Source of the DNA: Alphaproteobacteria bacterium
Lineage (GTDB): Bacteria > Pseudomonadota > Alphaproteobacteria > Sphingomonadales > Sphingomonadaceae
Length of the DNA: 64,000 nucleotides
Reading direction: 5' to 3'
Assembly: GCA_030430365.1 (NCBI GenBank)
Contig: JAUIFP010000006.1
Location: 1 to 64,000 of the forward strand
Shown here: in pieces, positions 1 through 10,083 of the stretch
How the letters are laid out: each line of letters starts with the position of its first letter
How positions within the stretch are numbered: the stretch's first letter is position 1
Program-made: the position numbers and the translations under genes
The notes under the pieces: generated by a model
Told to the model about the DNA's origin: nothing
The model's database searches: none
The model's input: the letters and a program-made list of their open reading frames with translations, nothing else

Positions 1-66
1 CTCAGTTGGTAGAGCAACTGACTTTTAATCAGTAGGCCGCTGGTTCGAATCCAGCAGGGCTCACCA
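1..66 (+). tRNA. tRNA-Lys (TTT anticodon), 5' end truncated by window edge
   Basis: D-arm ctcagttggtagag, anticodon arm ctgacttttaatcag, T-arm ctggttcgaatccag, 3' CCA. Confidence 0.93.
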
Positions 67-123
67 CTCCAGTTGTTCTAGCCGCTCTTTCGCCGCGCAG
101 GCTGGCTGCTAGGATGCCTCGCC

Positions 124-843
124 ATGCAAGACAGCACCGCCCGGCCGCGACGCAAGCCCAAATGGGGCACCCTGACGCTCGTCGTCTTGTTCCATATTCT
201 GGTGCTGGCCGGTCTTGCCCGGGCTTTCGCACCGGATTTCACAAATGCCGCCATGGACAGGGCGGTTTCGATTCTCACCGTTTCGGTCGGTACGGCGGAG
301 GAAGATCCGCCTGCCGAGCTGGAGCAGCCGCCCGAGCCCGACGAAGGCGCCGAGGGGGAAGCAGGCCGCGAGGCTACTCCGCGCGAAACGAGCGCCCCCG
401 AAGTCAAAGTCCCGGTTAAGCCGGCGCCGCCTGCGCCGCGCGCTTCCTCTACTGGCACGGCAGACCGTTCCGGGGCGCAGGAAACCGGCGCGGGCACTGG
501 CGGTGCCTCGGCAGGCAGCGGAACGGGCAGCGGCACCGATGGCAGCGGCCAGGGCAACGGTTTTCGCAAGCTTCGCAAAGTGGCCGGAGACATCAATTCG
601 GCCCGCGACTATCCGCGGGAAACGCGCGATCTGCGGATCGGACACAGCGTGACAGTGTTGCTCACGGTCGGCACGGATGGCCTGGTAAAGGATTGCCGAA
701 TTAGCGAGCCGAGCCCCGATGCGGAGGCAGACCGGATCACTTGCAGGCTCGCACGGGAACGGTTCCGTTTCGAACCTGCCACGGATTCACGGGGTAATCC
801 TATTGTTGGAAGATATGCCTGGCGGCAGCGCTGGTTCTACTGA
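124..843 (+). CDS. TonB-like protein (energy transducer TonB C-terminal domain)
   Basis: N-terminal TM helix, Pro/Glu-rich linker, C-terminal VTVLLTVGTDGLVKDCRISEPS...RFRFEPATDSRGNPI. Confidence 0.75.
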   Translation: MQDSTARPRRKPKWGTLTLVVLFHILVLAGLARAFAPDFTNAAMDRAVSILTVSVGTAEEDPPAELEQPPEPDEGAEGEAGREATPRETSAPEVKVPVKPAPPAPRASSTGTADRSGAQETGAGTGGASAGSGTGSGTDGSGQGNGFRKLRKVAGDINSARDYPRETRDLRIGHSVTVLLTVGTDGLVKDCRISEPSPDAEADRITCRLARERFRFEPATDSRGNPIVGRYAWRQRWFY

Positions 844-935
844 ACAAGGATTAGTGCCCTTTGCTTTGTCTATTTCGCAATAACTATCGGCTATATGTTC
901 CAGAATGAATCGAACGATAGGGGCCTGAACCTGTA

Positions 936-1976
936 GTGGCGGACGAATCGAAGATAACGCCAGTTGTGCTTTGCGGCGGCAATGGCACGCGCCTGTGGCC
1001 GCGTAGCAAGCCTTGTGCGCCAAAGCCGTTCCTGCGCTTGGTGGGCGACACGACCCTGTTCGAAGAAGCGATCGGACGCTGCGCCGGTGAGGAGTTTGCG
1101 CCGCCAGTCGTCGTGACCGGGCACAAGCATCGCGACCTTGTCGAGGGCCAGTTGCCGCAAGGAAGCGAATGCCGGCTGATCATCGAGCCGGAAGGAAAGA
1201 ATACCGCTGCTGCGATCGCATTGGCAGCTTATCGCCTGCCCGAAGACGCGGTCATGCTGGTGTGCCCCAGTGACCATCACATCGCCGATGTCGAAGCCTT
1301 CAGGGCTTCGGCGTTTCAGGCCGCCGCGCTCGCAAGGGAAGGCTGGCTGGTCGCCTTCGGAATCGTGCCGACCCGGCCGGAGACCGGTTACGGCTATATC
1401 AAGCAGGGTGAACCGCTTGCGGGCGGCTATCGCGTCGACAAATTCGTCGAGAAGCCGGACCGTGCTCGGGCGGAAGAATTCCTGGCGCAAGGTGGCTATA
1501 GCTGGAATGGCGGCATTTTCGCCTTCCGCGCAGGCACTTTCATCGAAGAACTTTCCCGCCACCGTCCTGCCCTGGCAAATGCCGTTCGCAAGGCGGTGGA
1601 TTCCGGCCGCGAGGATGGCCGGCGCTTCTTGCCGGGCGCGGACGCCTTCGCGCAGATCGAAGGGGAATCGGTCGATTACGCGGTAATGGAAGAAACGGAC
1701 CATGCCGCGATGGTCCCTGCCGCAATGGGCTGGTCCGATATCGGCAACTGGAGCGCGGTACGTGAAGCCCGCGAACACGATGCGCAGGGCAATGTCGTGA
1801 ATGGGCGTGCGGATCTGCTCGATTGCCGCGATGTGCTGGTGGAGAGCGATGGGCCGCGCGTTTCGCTGGTCGGCCTGGAGAATGTGATCGTGGTGGTCGA
1901 CGGCGACGAAATACTCGTCACCAGTTCCGCAGGCGCGGCCAGCGTCGGTAAGCTGAAGGGGCCAGCCGGCGGATGA
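936..1976 (+). CDS. manC: mannose-1-phosphate guanylyltransferase
   Basis: PVVLCGGNGTRLWPRS nucleotidyltransferase motif; FVEKPDR; adjacent to manA; GTG start. Confidence 0.9.
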   Translation: MADESKITPVVLCGGNGTRLWPRSKPCAPKPFLRLVGDTTLFEEAIGRCAGEEFAPPVVVTGHKHRDLVEGQLPQGSECRLIIEPEGKNTAAAIALAAYRLPEDAVMLVCPSDHHIADVEAFRASAFQAAALAREGWLVAFGIVPTRPETGYGYIKQGEPLAGGYRVDKFVEKPDRARAEEFLAQGGYSWNGGIFAFRAGTFIEELSRHRPALANAVRKAVDSGREDGRRFLPGADAFAQIEGESVDYAVMEETDHAAMVPAAMGWSDIGNWSAVREAREHDAQGNVVNGRADLLDCRDVLVESDGPRVSLVGLENVIVVVDGDEILVTSSAGAASVGKLKGPAGG

Positions 1977-2761
1977 GTGCACTGCTTCCGACCCGTATCG
2001 TTGAAAAGCCCTGGGGGCGCAGCGACTTGCCGGCCCCCTTTGCGCCGTCGGGAGGAAGGCGTGTAGGCGAAATCTGGTTCGAGCCGCCACCTGAGCTGGA
2101 TAGCCTTCTGGTGAAATACCTTTTCACCAGCGAGAAGCTCTCGGTTCAGGTCCATCCGCCCGGGGCGCAGGGCAAGGATGAATGCTGGCTGGTACTGGAT
2201 ACTCAGCCGGGTGCGACGCTCGGCATCGGCTTTCGCGATGACATTTCCCCGGCGGAAATGCGGGCCGCGGCCCTGGACGGCTCCATCGAGCATTTGATGG
2301 TTTGGCATCCGGTCGAGCCGGGCGATTTTGTCTATATCCCTGCAGGCACGGTCCACGCGATCGGCGCAGGCGTCTGCCTGGTCGAATTGCAGCAGAACAA
2401 CGATGCCACATACCGCCTTTACGATTACGGCCGTCCGCGTGAGCTTCACCTGGACTATGCGATTGCCGTGGCACATGGCGGCCCGCACAATCCGGCCATG
2501 CGGCGCAAATTGCCGGCCAAGGGGTCGGCCAGGCTGACAATGGGCCCCTATTTCACTCTGGAGCGGGTTCAGGGCCGGCTTGCCGGCGATCACCTCGAGA
2601 GGCACGGCCCGCTATTGGTCGTCCCGATCGAGGGGGACGTGCTGGTTGCAGGCGAGGCCGTATCGCCCGGTGAATGCGCCGTGGCGAGCGGGCCCGATGC
2701 AGTCTCGCCTGCGGATGAAGCACAGTGCCTGCTTGCGTGGCCCGGCGTAACGGGCGCATAG
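1973..2761 (+). CDS. manA: class I mannose-6-phosphate isomerase
   Basis: KPWGRSDLPAPF, VQVHPPG, PAGTVHAIGAG motifs; ATGA overlap with manC. Confidence 0.88.
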   Translation: MSALLPTRIVEKPWGRSDLPAPFAPSGGRRVGEIWFEPPPELDSLLVKYLFTSEKLSVQVHPPGAQGKDECWLVLDTQPGATLGIGFRDDISPAEMRAAALDGSIEHLMVWHPVEPGDFVYIPAGTVHAIGAGVCLVELQQNNDATYRLYDYGRPRELHLDYAIAVAHGGPHNPAMRRKLPAKGSARLTMGPYFTLERVQGRLAGDHLERHGPLLVVPIEGDVLVAGEAVSPGECAVASGPDAVSPADEAQCLLAWPGVTGA

Positions 2762-2769
2762 AACGATGC

Positions 2770-3210
2770 ATGATCGCTCACACCATTCAGCTTGCGCTTG
2801 CGCCGGTATTCCTGCTGGTGGCGATCGGCAATATCATGAATATTCTTTCGCAGCGGATGGGGCGCATCGTCGATCGATCGCGTCTGCTGCAGGATCGGCA
2901 TAGCCAAACCTCCGGCGAAGAGCATGACATGATCGTGCGGGAGATACGCATCGTGGACGATCGGATCGCCACGGTAGGCAAGGCGATCCTACTGCTGGTT
3001 CTCAGCGGCCTTACGGTCGGTGTCGTAGTCGCTCTGCTCTTCCTGGGTGGCTTTCTGGAACTGGACCTGCAGCACGCCGCCGGCGCAGCGTTCATCATCG
3101 CTATTGGGCTGCTGATGGGGGCCTTGCTGCTGTTCCTGAAGGAAACCCGGCAGGCGGCGGCGGCTCTGCGCATTCCCGAGGAATTCCTGGAGAAAGACCG
3201 AGAGCTTTAG
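2770..3210 (+). CDS. DUF2721 family membrane protein
   Basis: MIAHTIQLALAPVFLLVAIGNIMNILSQRMGRIVDRSR N-terminus; start shifted to internal ATG. Confidence 0.7.
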   Translation: MIAHTIQLALAPVFLLVAIGNIMNILSQRMGRIVDRSRLLQDRHSQTSGEEHDMIVREIRIVDDRIATVGKAILLLVLSGLTVGVVVALLFLGGFLELDLQHAAGAAFIIAIGLLMGALLLFLKETRQAAAALRIPEEFLEKDREL

Positions 3211-3222
3211 GGCCGGCGGAGT

Positions 3223-3528
3223 CTAGGCCGGGGGAGAAAGCAGCTTTTCGCCCTTCTGACGAATCGTACTTTCGACGATCGGCTCCACGAACGATAGCGC
3301 AGGCGGCAGGTCGATCGAGAAAATGACCTGACGCTCCGCGATTTCCACCAGTCCCGACAAATGCTGCCCCATCATGGCGATCTGCATCGTCATGCAGTCT
3401 TCGCTTGGCCAATCCGTCGTCACCTGGGCCATGCCGCCTGGAATTTGGTCGGCGATCTTATGGCTCGAACCTTTCAGGCGCCTGCGCACCTCTTCCTTTT
3501 CGAATTCGTGCGGGATGGAAACCTGCAT
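3223..3528 (-). CDS. polyhydroxyalkanoic acid system family protein
   Basis: 101 aa; VSIPHEFEKEEVRRRL, overall PHA_gran_rgn-like pattern. Confidence 0.65.
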   Translation of the reverse strand: MQVSIPHEFEKEEVRRRLKGSSHKIADQIPGGMAQVTTDWPSEDCMTMQIAMMGQHLSGLVEIAERQVIFSIDLPPALSFVEPIVESTIRQKGEKLLSPPA

Positions 3529-4226
3529 CAGTCCTTCTTTTCTGCGGGCTGCATCGCCTCGCCATATCGGTATTCGAGGAAACGGGTGCGCACTGCCAAA
3601 TCGTCGATCGCGCCGCTGGCGAGCTGGCGCGTGACGCGGTCGATCTCACTGCTGATCTTGCCCAAGCTTTCGACGATTTGTTCGTCAGGCGATCCGTTGG
3701 CGCGCCGTTCGCTGCGCATCTGGGTCGGTATCTTGCGATATGTCTCGACCGTTTCGGGCAAATGCTCGCCCACGAGCCTGCGCGTTTCGGTGGCCGCCGG
3801 ATGATTGCGCTCGATACCCTCGAGCTGCCGCCCGAGCGCGTCGAGTTGCGCGCCGATCTTGTCGATCAAGGTGGCGGCTGGGCGGGGCAGGGCGGAGCGT
3901 TGGTGCTCCAGCCACAATTCGGTGCGTGCCACCAGCTGCCGGGCATCCTGGGTTCTGGTCAAGTCCGACCGCATGGGGACTTTCACCTTGGGATACTTTG
4001 AGAAGATATAGATCGCCGCCACGATCGCCAGGAAGGTCAGGACGATGCCGTTGAAGCCGATCCCATCCAGCACGATGCCGGCGACCGTTCCTGTAAGCAG
4101 GATGGCAAACAGCGCAATGGCGAAATATTTCAGCCGCTTGCGCCTGACTTTCCGGCGCAGCTGTGCCGATCCTCGCCCGATCGGGTAATTGCGGCGCTCG
4201 CTTCGAGCGGGAAAGTTTGAACTCAT
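3528..4226 (-). CDS. membrane protein, XpaC-like (paired with TelA)
   Basis: two TM helices then helical region; overlaps the telA stop; TelA/XpaC pairing is a known neighbourhood. Confidence 0.5.
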   Translation of the reverse strand: MSSNFPARSERRNYPIGRGSAQLRRKVRRKRLKYFAIALFAILLTGTVAGIVLDGIGFNGIVLTFLAIVAAIYIFSKYPKVKVPMRSDLTRTQDARQLVARTELWLEHQRSALPRPAATLIDKIGAQLDALGRQLEGIERNHPAATETRRLVGEHLPETVETYRKIPTQMRSERRANGSPDEQIVESLGKISSEIDRVTRQLASGAIDDLAVRTRFLEYRYGEAMQPAEKKD

Positions 4227-5434
4227 CGGCTATCGAGGCTCAGCAATGACGGTTCGCTGGCTTCCATCTTCGCCTGAGCCTCCGCCTGGCCTTCCGCGCG
4301 GGCGATGTAGCCCTTCGATTTCTCGACTTCGTCCGAAAGCGTGTCGACCGTCTCCTTCATCGAAGAAAGTGCCTGAACCTTGAAGCTGTCGATGTTGTCC
4401 ATCGTGTCGTAGATGTTCTGGAAGGCGCGCTGCAGCGTCTCGATCGGAACGGTCGAACTGGTCGCCTGTTCGTGGATCTTGCTCGTCTGCTCGGCCAGCA
4501 TGGTGCCGGTGGAATCGATCAGCCCCGCCGTCGTATCGTTGAGCGCGGTGATCTGTTGCAGCACGAGCCGCTGGTTGGTCATCGCCTCGGCCACGGTCAC
4601 GGCCGTGCGCAATGCGCCCACGGTCGTGGTGCTGGCACGGTCGACGCCCTTGACCAGTTCGACATTGTTTTTCTTGACCAGATCGAGCGCGAGATAGCCT
4701 TGCACGCTCACGGCCATCTGGGTCAGCAGATCCTGGGTCCGCTGGCGGACATAGAACAAGGCCGTCTCACGCACCGCCTTTGCCTTGGCTGGATCGGTGG
4801 CGTCTAGCTCGTTCGCCTTACTCTCCAGCTTGGCGTCCAGCGATTTGGAAATGTGGATCATCTGCTCCAGATTGCCCATCGCTTCCCACAGATTCTGCCG
4901 CTCCACGTCGATTGCGGCATTGTCCATCAGCAGCTCGTCCTTGCCGGAGGCAAGTTTGGAGAGGATTGCCTGGATATGCGTCTGGGCGCTTTGGTAGCTC
5001 TGGAAATAGCTCTTCAGCGTGTTGCCGAAGGGTATGATGCCCAGAAGCTTGCGCCCGGGCGAGAGCTTCCCTCGCTTGCCCGGGTCGAGATCCTCCACCA
5101 CGCGGCGCAATTCGGAGAGATCGGCTCCCACACCCTGGTCCCGGTCCATTGCGCGCACCGGGCGGTCCAGGAAGCGGTTCGACATGCCAGCGGCGGCCAC
5201 AATCTCCTTGCGGCCCATATCGGTGAGCTGATCCACTTTTTTACCGAATTCAGGCGAATTGACGTCCTGCGCCAGAAGGTCGGAGACGAAGGTTTCGACC
5301 TTTTCGTCCAGTTGCGACTTCTTCTCTTCCGATACGGGGACAAGACCGGCGGCTTTTTCCGGGGCAACCGAGCGTACGGGCTCGGGCGGCGTCAGTTCGA
5401 GTTTTTCCGCCGTCTTGGTTTCATTGCTGGCCAT
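4223..5434 (-). CDS. telA: toxic anion resistance protein (TelA family)
   Basis: KLLGIIPFGNTLKSYFQSYQSAQTHIQAIL, long helical protein; start placed at MASNETKTAEK. Confidence 0.85.
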   Translation of the reverse strand: MASNETKTAEKLELTPPEPVRSVAPEKAAGLVPVSEEKKSQLDEKVETFVSDLLAQDVNSPEFGKKVDQLTDMGRKEIVAAAGMSNRFLDRPVRAMDRDQGVGADLSELRRVVEDLDPGKRGKLSPGRKLLGIIPFGNTLKSYFQSYQSAQTHIQAILSKLASGKDELLMDNAAIDVERQNLWEAMGNLEQMIHISKSLDAKLESKANELDATDPAKAKAVRETALFYVRQRTQDLLTQMAVSVQGYLALDLVKKNNVELVKGVDRASTTTVGALRTAVTVAEAMTNQRLVLQQITALNDTTAGLIDSTGTMLAEQTSKIHEQATSSTVPIETLQRAFQNIYDTMDNIDSFKVQALSSMKETVDTLSDEVEKSKGYIARAEGQAEAQAKMEASEPSLLSLDSR

Positions 5435-5556
5435 GCTTCCTCCGCATTCGGTCTGTTCCGTTTGCCTGCTTGGAACCGCCTTGTAACACGCGGATCGTTG
5501 CGCTCCACTAACCCTACTGTATTGGGATTCCAGGGCACGCAAATCAAGGAGCGTCC

Positions 5557-7071
5557 ATGCCAACTACCGAGACGCCGCAGCCAAGCTATTCCTTCGGTCA
5601 TGTGGTGACGAGCCTGCGTGCATGGTGGCGCATCAATGTGGTCGGCACGGTCGACCAGGCGGATGTGATCGAAAACAGGCGGGCGGAATGCGATATTTCG
5701 GCGCGCTACCTGTTCATGCTGGCCATGTCCGCCGGCATTGCCGTGCTCGGCCTGCTGCTCTCCTCGCCAGCCGTTGTGATCGGCGCGATGCTGCTTTCGC
5801 CCTTGATGGATCCGATCATGGGCCTCGGCTTCGCATTGGCCATCGGGGACTATTCCTGGATGAAGCGGGCGGCGATGTCGCTCGCGATCGGAACCGCGCT
5901 GGCCGTTGCGCTGTGCGCGGTGATCGTGTTCCTCTCGCCCTTGCAGACCGTGACGTCGGAAATCGCGGCGCGAACCAGGCCGAACCTGTTTGATCTGGGC
6001 GTGGCGTTCTTTTCAGCCCTGGCCGGCGCCTATGCGATGATCCGCGGGCGCATGGGCACTGTCGTTGGCGTGGCGATCGCCACGGCCTTGATGCCGCCGC
6101 TCGCTGTGGTCGGCTTCGGACTGGCGACCTGGAACGGTGCGGTATTCTGGGGCGCGCTCGGCCTCTATGTCACCAACCTCCTGTCCATTGCCCTCACCGC
6201 CGCAGTCATGGCCCGGCTTTACGGGTTCCGGACCAGCCTTTCGGACCGTCAGACCCAGTTTCAGACCTTCGTGATCGTCGTGGTCTTCATCGCTCTGGCT
6301 ATCCCGCTCGGCTTGTCCTTGCGCCAGATCGCCTGGGAAGCGCGCTCCACCCAGAAGATCCGCAGCGAGGTGCTGGACGCATTCGACAGCCGCTCTGTCC
6401 TCTCGGACGTGAAGATCAATTGGGATTCCGAGCCGATCCAGATCGACGCGACGGTCTTCACGCCCGAACTGGAGCCCGAGGCGGAAGGCATCGCGGCCCG
6501 GGCTATCGCGCGCGAGATCAATCGCGATGTCGACATCGCGATCATCCAGTCGAAGGTGGGCCAGGACGAGGACGCAGCAGAAGAAGCTCAGCTGGCGGCG
6601 GCCCGGGCGCGCGAAGAAGCGGCCAATCTGCGCCGGGCGGAAGAACTGGCTACCCGCCTTGCGCTGGTGGCCGGCGTTACCGAGAGAAGCGTGACGCTCG
6701 ACCGGGAAAAGCGCCAGGCTTTCGTGACCGCACGTCCGCTCGATGGGGCTACGTTGGAAGCCTATCGCGAGTTGGAAGAGCGGATCATTCGGACGGAACC
6801 GGAATGGAGCGTCAGCCTAAAACCGCCTGCCCGTCCGTTACCCGACGTTCCGTTTGAAGAGGGCGAGCCCACAGAGGCAGGTCAGGTTGCGCTGGATATC
6901 ATTGCATGGGCGGCACAGCGGATCGGCGTCCCCGTCATCCTTTCGGGAAGGGCTGGCGAGGTGGCGCAAGTGGCCGACTTCCTGGAAGGCGAGGGGGTCG
7001 AAACCCGTGCTACCGTGGACGAGCGCGCAGACGAAGCCGTGACGGCCAGTTGGGGCGCGCCCGACGAATGA
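5557..7071 (+). CDS. DUF389 domain-containing membrane protein (TIGR00341-like)
   Basis: RYLFMLAMSAGIAVLGLLLSSPAVVIGAMLLSPLMDPIMGLG. Confidence 0.85.
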   Translation: MPTTETPQPSYSFGHVVTSLRAWWRINVVGTVDQADVIENRRAECDISARYLFMLAMSAGIAVLGLLLSSPAVVIGAMLLSPLMDPIMGLGFALAIGDYSWMKRAAMSLAIGTALAVALCAVIVFLSPLQTVTSEIAARTRPNLFDLGVAFFSALAGAYAMIRGRMGTVVGVAIATALMPPLAVVGFGLATWNGAVFWGALGLYVTNLLSIALTAAVMARLYGFRTSLSDRQTQFQTFVIVVVFIALAIPLGLSLRQIAWEARSTQKIRSEVLDAFDSRSVLSDVKINWDSEPIQIDATVFTPELEPEAEGIAARAIAREINRDVDIAIIQSKVGQDEDAAEEAQLAAARAREEAANLRRAEELATRLALVAGVTERSVTLDREKRQAFVTARPLDGATLEAYRELEERIIRTEPEWSVSLKPPARPLPDVPFEEGEPTEAGQVALDIIAWAAQRIGVPVILSGRAGEVAQVADFLEGEGVETRATVDERADEAVTASWGAPDE

Positions 7072-8805
7072 TCAGGCGGCAAGCTGATAGGGCTCGATCT
7101 CACCTGAGAGGTACAGCGTCTTCGCCTTTGCGCGGCTGAGCTTGCCGGAGCTTGTGCGCGGCAGAGTGCGCGGCGGGACCAGCTCGACCACACAGTTCAT
7201 GCCGGTGACGGAGCGGACCTTGTCGCGGATCATTTCGCGCAGTTCGACCCGTTTCGCCGGATCGGAAACGCGGCAATGGACGAGCACGGCGGGTGCCTCC
7301 TCGCCATTCTCTGTCTCGACCGAGAAAGCGGCGATGTCGCCGTGATTGAACCCGGGCAGCTGCTCAACGGCCCATTCAATGTCCTGCGGCCAATGGTTCT
7401 TGCCGTTGATGATGATCATGTCCTTCGCGCGGCCGACGATGAACAGATAGCCGTCGGCCATATAGCCCATGTCCCCGGTATCGAGCCAGCCATCGACCAG
7501 GCACGCCTCGGTCGCTTCTGGGTCGCGGAAATAGGAATGCATCACGCTCTGGCCCTTGCACCAGACCTTGCCGATCTGATGATCGGCCCGGGCCAGGCCG
7601 TTTTCTCCGCGAATCTCGACGGCCATATCGCGCACCGGCTTGCCGCAATTCACAATCGCGCGGTAACGGGCGGGCCGCGAGAGATCGCGCAGCGCGCCTG
7701 AAAGGCGTTCTTCTTCCACCAGTTCCACACGGATGCCTTCACCCGGCGGCATTAGCGTTACGGCCAGGGTCGCTTCGGCCAGGCCATAGCTCGGCAGGAA
7801 AGCGGAAGCGCTGAAACCTGCATCGGCAAAGGCATTGACGAAACCCTGCATCACGTCGGGCCGGATCATGTCTGCGCCATTGCCGGCCACGCGCCAGCGG
7901 GAAAGGTCGAAACGCTCCGCGACATTGCTCTGGCTGGAAATGCGCCGCGCGCAAATGTCATAGCCGAATGTCGGTGAATAGGAGAGCGTCGTGCCCGGAT
8001 TGCGGCTGATCATGTCCAGCCATGCAAGCGGGCGGCGAGCGAAATCTTCGGTCTTGAGATAGTCGACGGATACTTGGTTGGCGATCGGCGAGAGCAGGCA
8101 GCCGACCAGGCCCATATCGTGATACCAGGGAAGCCAGCTCACACAGCGGTCTTCACCGTCGATTTCCATGCCGTGCGCGTGTCCGGCCAGATTGTTGAGC
8201 AGGGACTGGTGAGTCACTGCAACGCCATGCGGAAAGCGGGTCGAACCGCTGGAATATTGCAGATAGCAGATATCTTCGGGCGCCGGCGAAGGCAGCTCGC
8301 AATCCGGTGCATCCAGCGCCAGGAACTCTTCATAGCTCATGCCGATGCAGCCTTGGCGATTGGCGGCGGCTGCCCCCATTTCCGCTATTTCGGCCGGATA
8401 GAGGAGTATTGCCGGGTCCGAACTGCTCAGCTGGACCGAAAGCTGGTCGATATAGTTGTCTTTGCCGCCAAAGCTGGTGGGCAGCGGCAGAGGCACAGGC
8501 CAGGCGCTGGCATAGACGGCGCCGCAAAACAGGGCGGCGAAATCGGACCCGGTTTCTGCGACAAGCGCGATGCGCGTACCCGGCCGGAAATTCTGGGAAA
8601 CCAGCCTGCGGGCAGCGGCAAGCGCGTCTTCCCGCAAATCGGCATAGGTGTAGACCTGCGCAAGGTTGCCGCGCGGGTCATGGAAATTGAGCCCCTTCGC
8701 GGTCTTGGCGGCATAGTCCAGCGCGTCGCCAAATGTGGCGAAATCCGAATAGCGGCGCGGAATCGCGCAGGTGTTCGGCGTCGGTTTGATTGCGGCGTCG
8801 GTCAT
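7072..8805 (-). CDS. fatty acyl-AMP ligase / acyl-CoA synthetase family
   Basis: YLQYSSGSTRFPHGVAVTH, SWLPWYHDMGLVG, GWLDTGDMGYMADGYLFIVGRAKDMIIINGKNHWPQDIE; likely start MTDAAIKPT. Confidence 0.88.
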   Translation of the reverse strand: MTDAAIKPTPNTCAIPRRYSDFATFGDALDYAAKTAKGLNFHDPRGNLAQVYTYADLREDALAAARRLVSQNFRPGTRIALVAETGSDFAALFCGAVYASAWPVPLPLPTSFGGKDNYIDQLSVQLSSSDPAILLYPAEIAEMGAAAANRQGCIGMSYEEFLALDAPDCELPSPAPEDICYLQYSSGSTRFPHGVAVTHQSLLNNLAGHAHGMEIDGEDRCVSWLPWYHDMGLVGCLLSPIANQVSVDYLKTEDFARRPLAWLDMISRNPGTTLSYSPTFGYDICARRISSQSNVAERFDLSRWRVAGNGADMIRPDVMQGFVNAFADAGFSASAFLPSYGLAEATLAVTLMPPGEGIRVELVEEERLSGALRDLSRPARYRAIVNCGKPVRDMAVEIRGENGLARADHQIGKVWCKGQSVMHSYFRDPEATEACLVDGWLDTGDMGYMADGYLFIVGRAKDMIIINGKNHWPQDIEWAVEQLPGFNHGDIAAFSVETENGEEAPAVLVHCRVSDPAKRVELREMIRDKVRSVTGMNCVVELVPPRTLPRTSSGKLSRAKAKTLYLSGEIEPYQLAA

Positions 8806-8932
8806 AATTGTGTGCGAAACCCGTTGTTGATCCCATTCGTGCGCCTTGATCCCTGCGGCGCTTGAACCCAGCATTAAAGGCGGCTCACATCCCGGTCATG
8901 CTTAATACGGCCTTTCTCAATCGGGGCGGACT

Positions 8933-9523
8933 GTGGCACGAATATGGCCAAATATGGCCACACCCTCCTCAACCCATCGCCAAAAAAGGGCATTTCGACC
9001 GCTAAACCCCTCGATTCTCGAGGAATTGGCGCTTGCCTATGTCGCGCGCTTCGCCATCAGCGAGGCAAAACTTCGGAGCTATCTTCGGCGGAAATTGCGT
9101 GAACGTGGCTGGGAAAGCGATGAGGAGCCGCCGGTTGAGGAACTGGTCGAACGCTACGTTTCGCTCGGCTATGTCGATGACAAGTCCTTCGCCCGTGCCA
9201 AGGCGGCGGGCCTCCAGAGGCGCGGATATGGCCCGCGCCGCGTGGAACAGGCGCTTGGCGCAGCAGGCATCGAGCCCGACATTCGCGATGAACTACGCAT
9301 GGGGGAGGCTGCCGCACGCAAAGCCGCGTTGGCGATGGTGCGCAAGCGCGGCTTCGGACCGTTCGGAATGGATTGCCCGGATCGCAAGCAACGTGAAAAG
9401 CAGATTGCGGCCTTGCTGCGCGCTGGCCATTCGCTCGACACTGCGCGACAACTGGTGGATGCAGCCACCGAAGAAGAGGCCGAGGATTGGGCGGCCGAGA
9501 TTGAGGATGAATCCGCAGAATGA
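8933..9523 (+). CDS. recX: regulatory protein RecX family
   Basis: LAYVARFAISEAKLRSYLRRKLRERGW, YVSLGYVDDKSFARAKAAGLQRRGYGPRRVEQAL; start may be 8954. Confidence 0.82.
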   Translation: MARIWPNMATPSSTHRQKRAFRPLNPSILEELALAYVARFAISEAKLRSYLRRKLRERGWESDEEPPVEELVERYVSLGYVDDKSFARAKAAGLQRRGYGPRRVEQALGAAGIEPDIRDELRMGEAAARKAALAMVRKRGFGPFGMDCPDRKQREKQIAALLRAGHSLDTARQLVDAATEEEAEDWAAEIEDESAE

Positions 9524-10011
9524 CGTTGTTTCGGCCATTGGTATTGCTTGCAGCATTGGCTGCCTGCTCCCCTCAGACGGCTCAGGCGATTCCGTCCGAG
9601 ACGCGTGCAGTAAGCGCGCAGGACGATCGCCACCCGGTCTCCGGCCTGGAGGTCATTCCGCTGCGCGTCACGCAGGATGGGGAGGTTCATCGTTTCAAGG
9701 TTGAAGTCGCGGCGAACCGGGAAGAGCAGGCCCGCGGCCTGATGTTCCGCAGAGAACTTGGGCCGGACGAAGGCATGATCTTTCCGCTTTCTCCGCCGCG
9801 GCTTGCCAGTTTCTGGATGAAGAACACGGTGATCCCGCTGGACATCATCTTCATCGGCAAGGATCACCGGATCATCAATATCGCGGCGAATGCAACGCCT
9901 TACACGCTCGATCCGCGTCAGTCGGAAGGCTTGGCGCTTGCAGTGCTGGAATTGCCGGGCGGACGCGCCGCAGAACTGGGCATCGGCCCGGGGGCATTGG
10001 TGCAGTGGTAA
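9520..10011 (+). CDS. DUF192 domain-containing protein, secreted
   Basis: EEQARGLMFRRELGPDEGMIFPLSPPRLASFWMKNTVIPLDIIFIGKDHRI. Confidence 0.88.
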   Translation: MTLFRPLVLLAALAACSPQTAQAIPSETRAVSAQDDRHPVSGLEVIPLRVTQDGEVHRFKVEVAANREEQARGLMFRRELGPDEGMIFPLSPPRLASFWMKNTVIPLDIIFIGKDHRIINIAANATPYTLDPRQSEGLALAVLELPGGRAAELGIGPGALVQW

Positions 10012-10083
10012 TTGCCGTCTTCGAAGGCCCAAAAGCAGGCTTTGTCTTGCGCTTTTCCTCAGCTTGTGGCTAACGCGGCGTCC

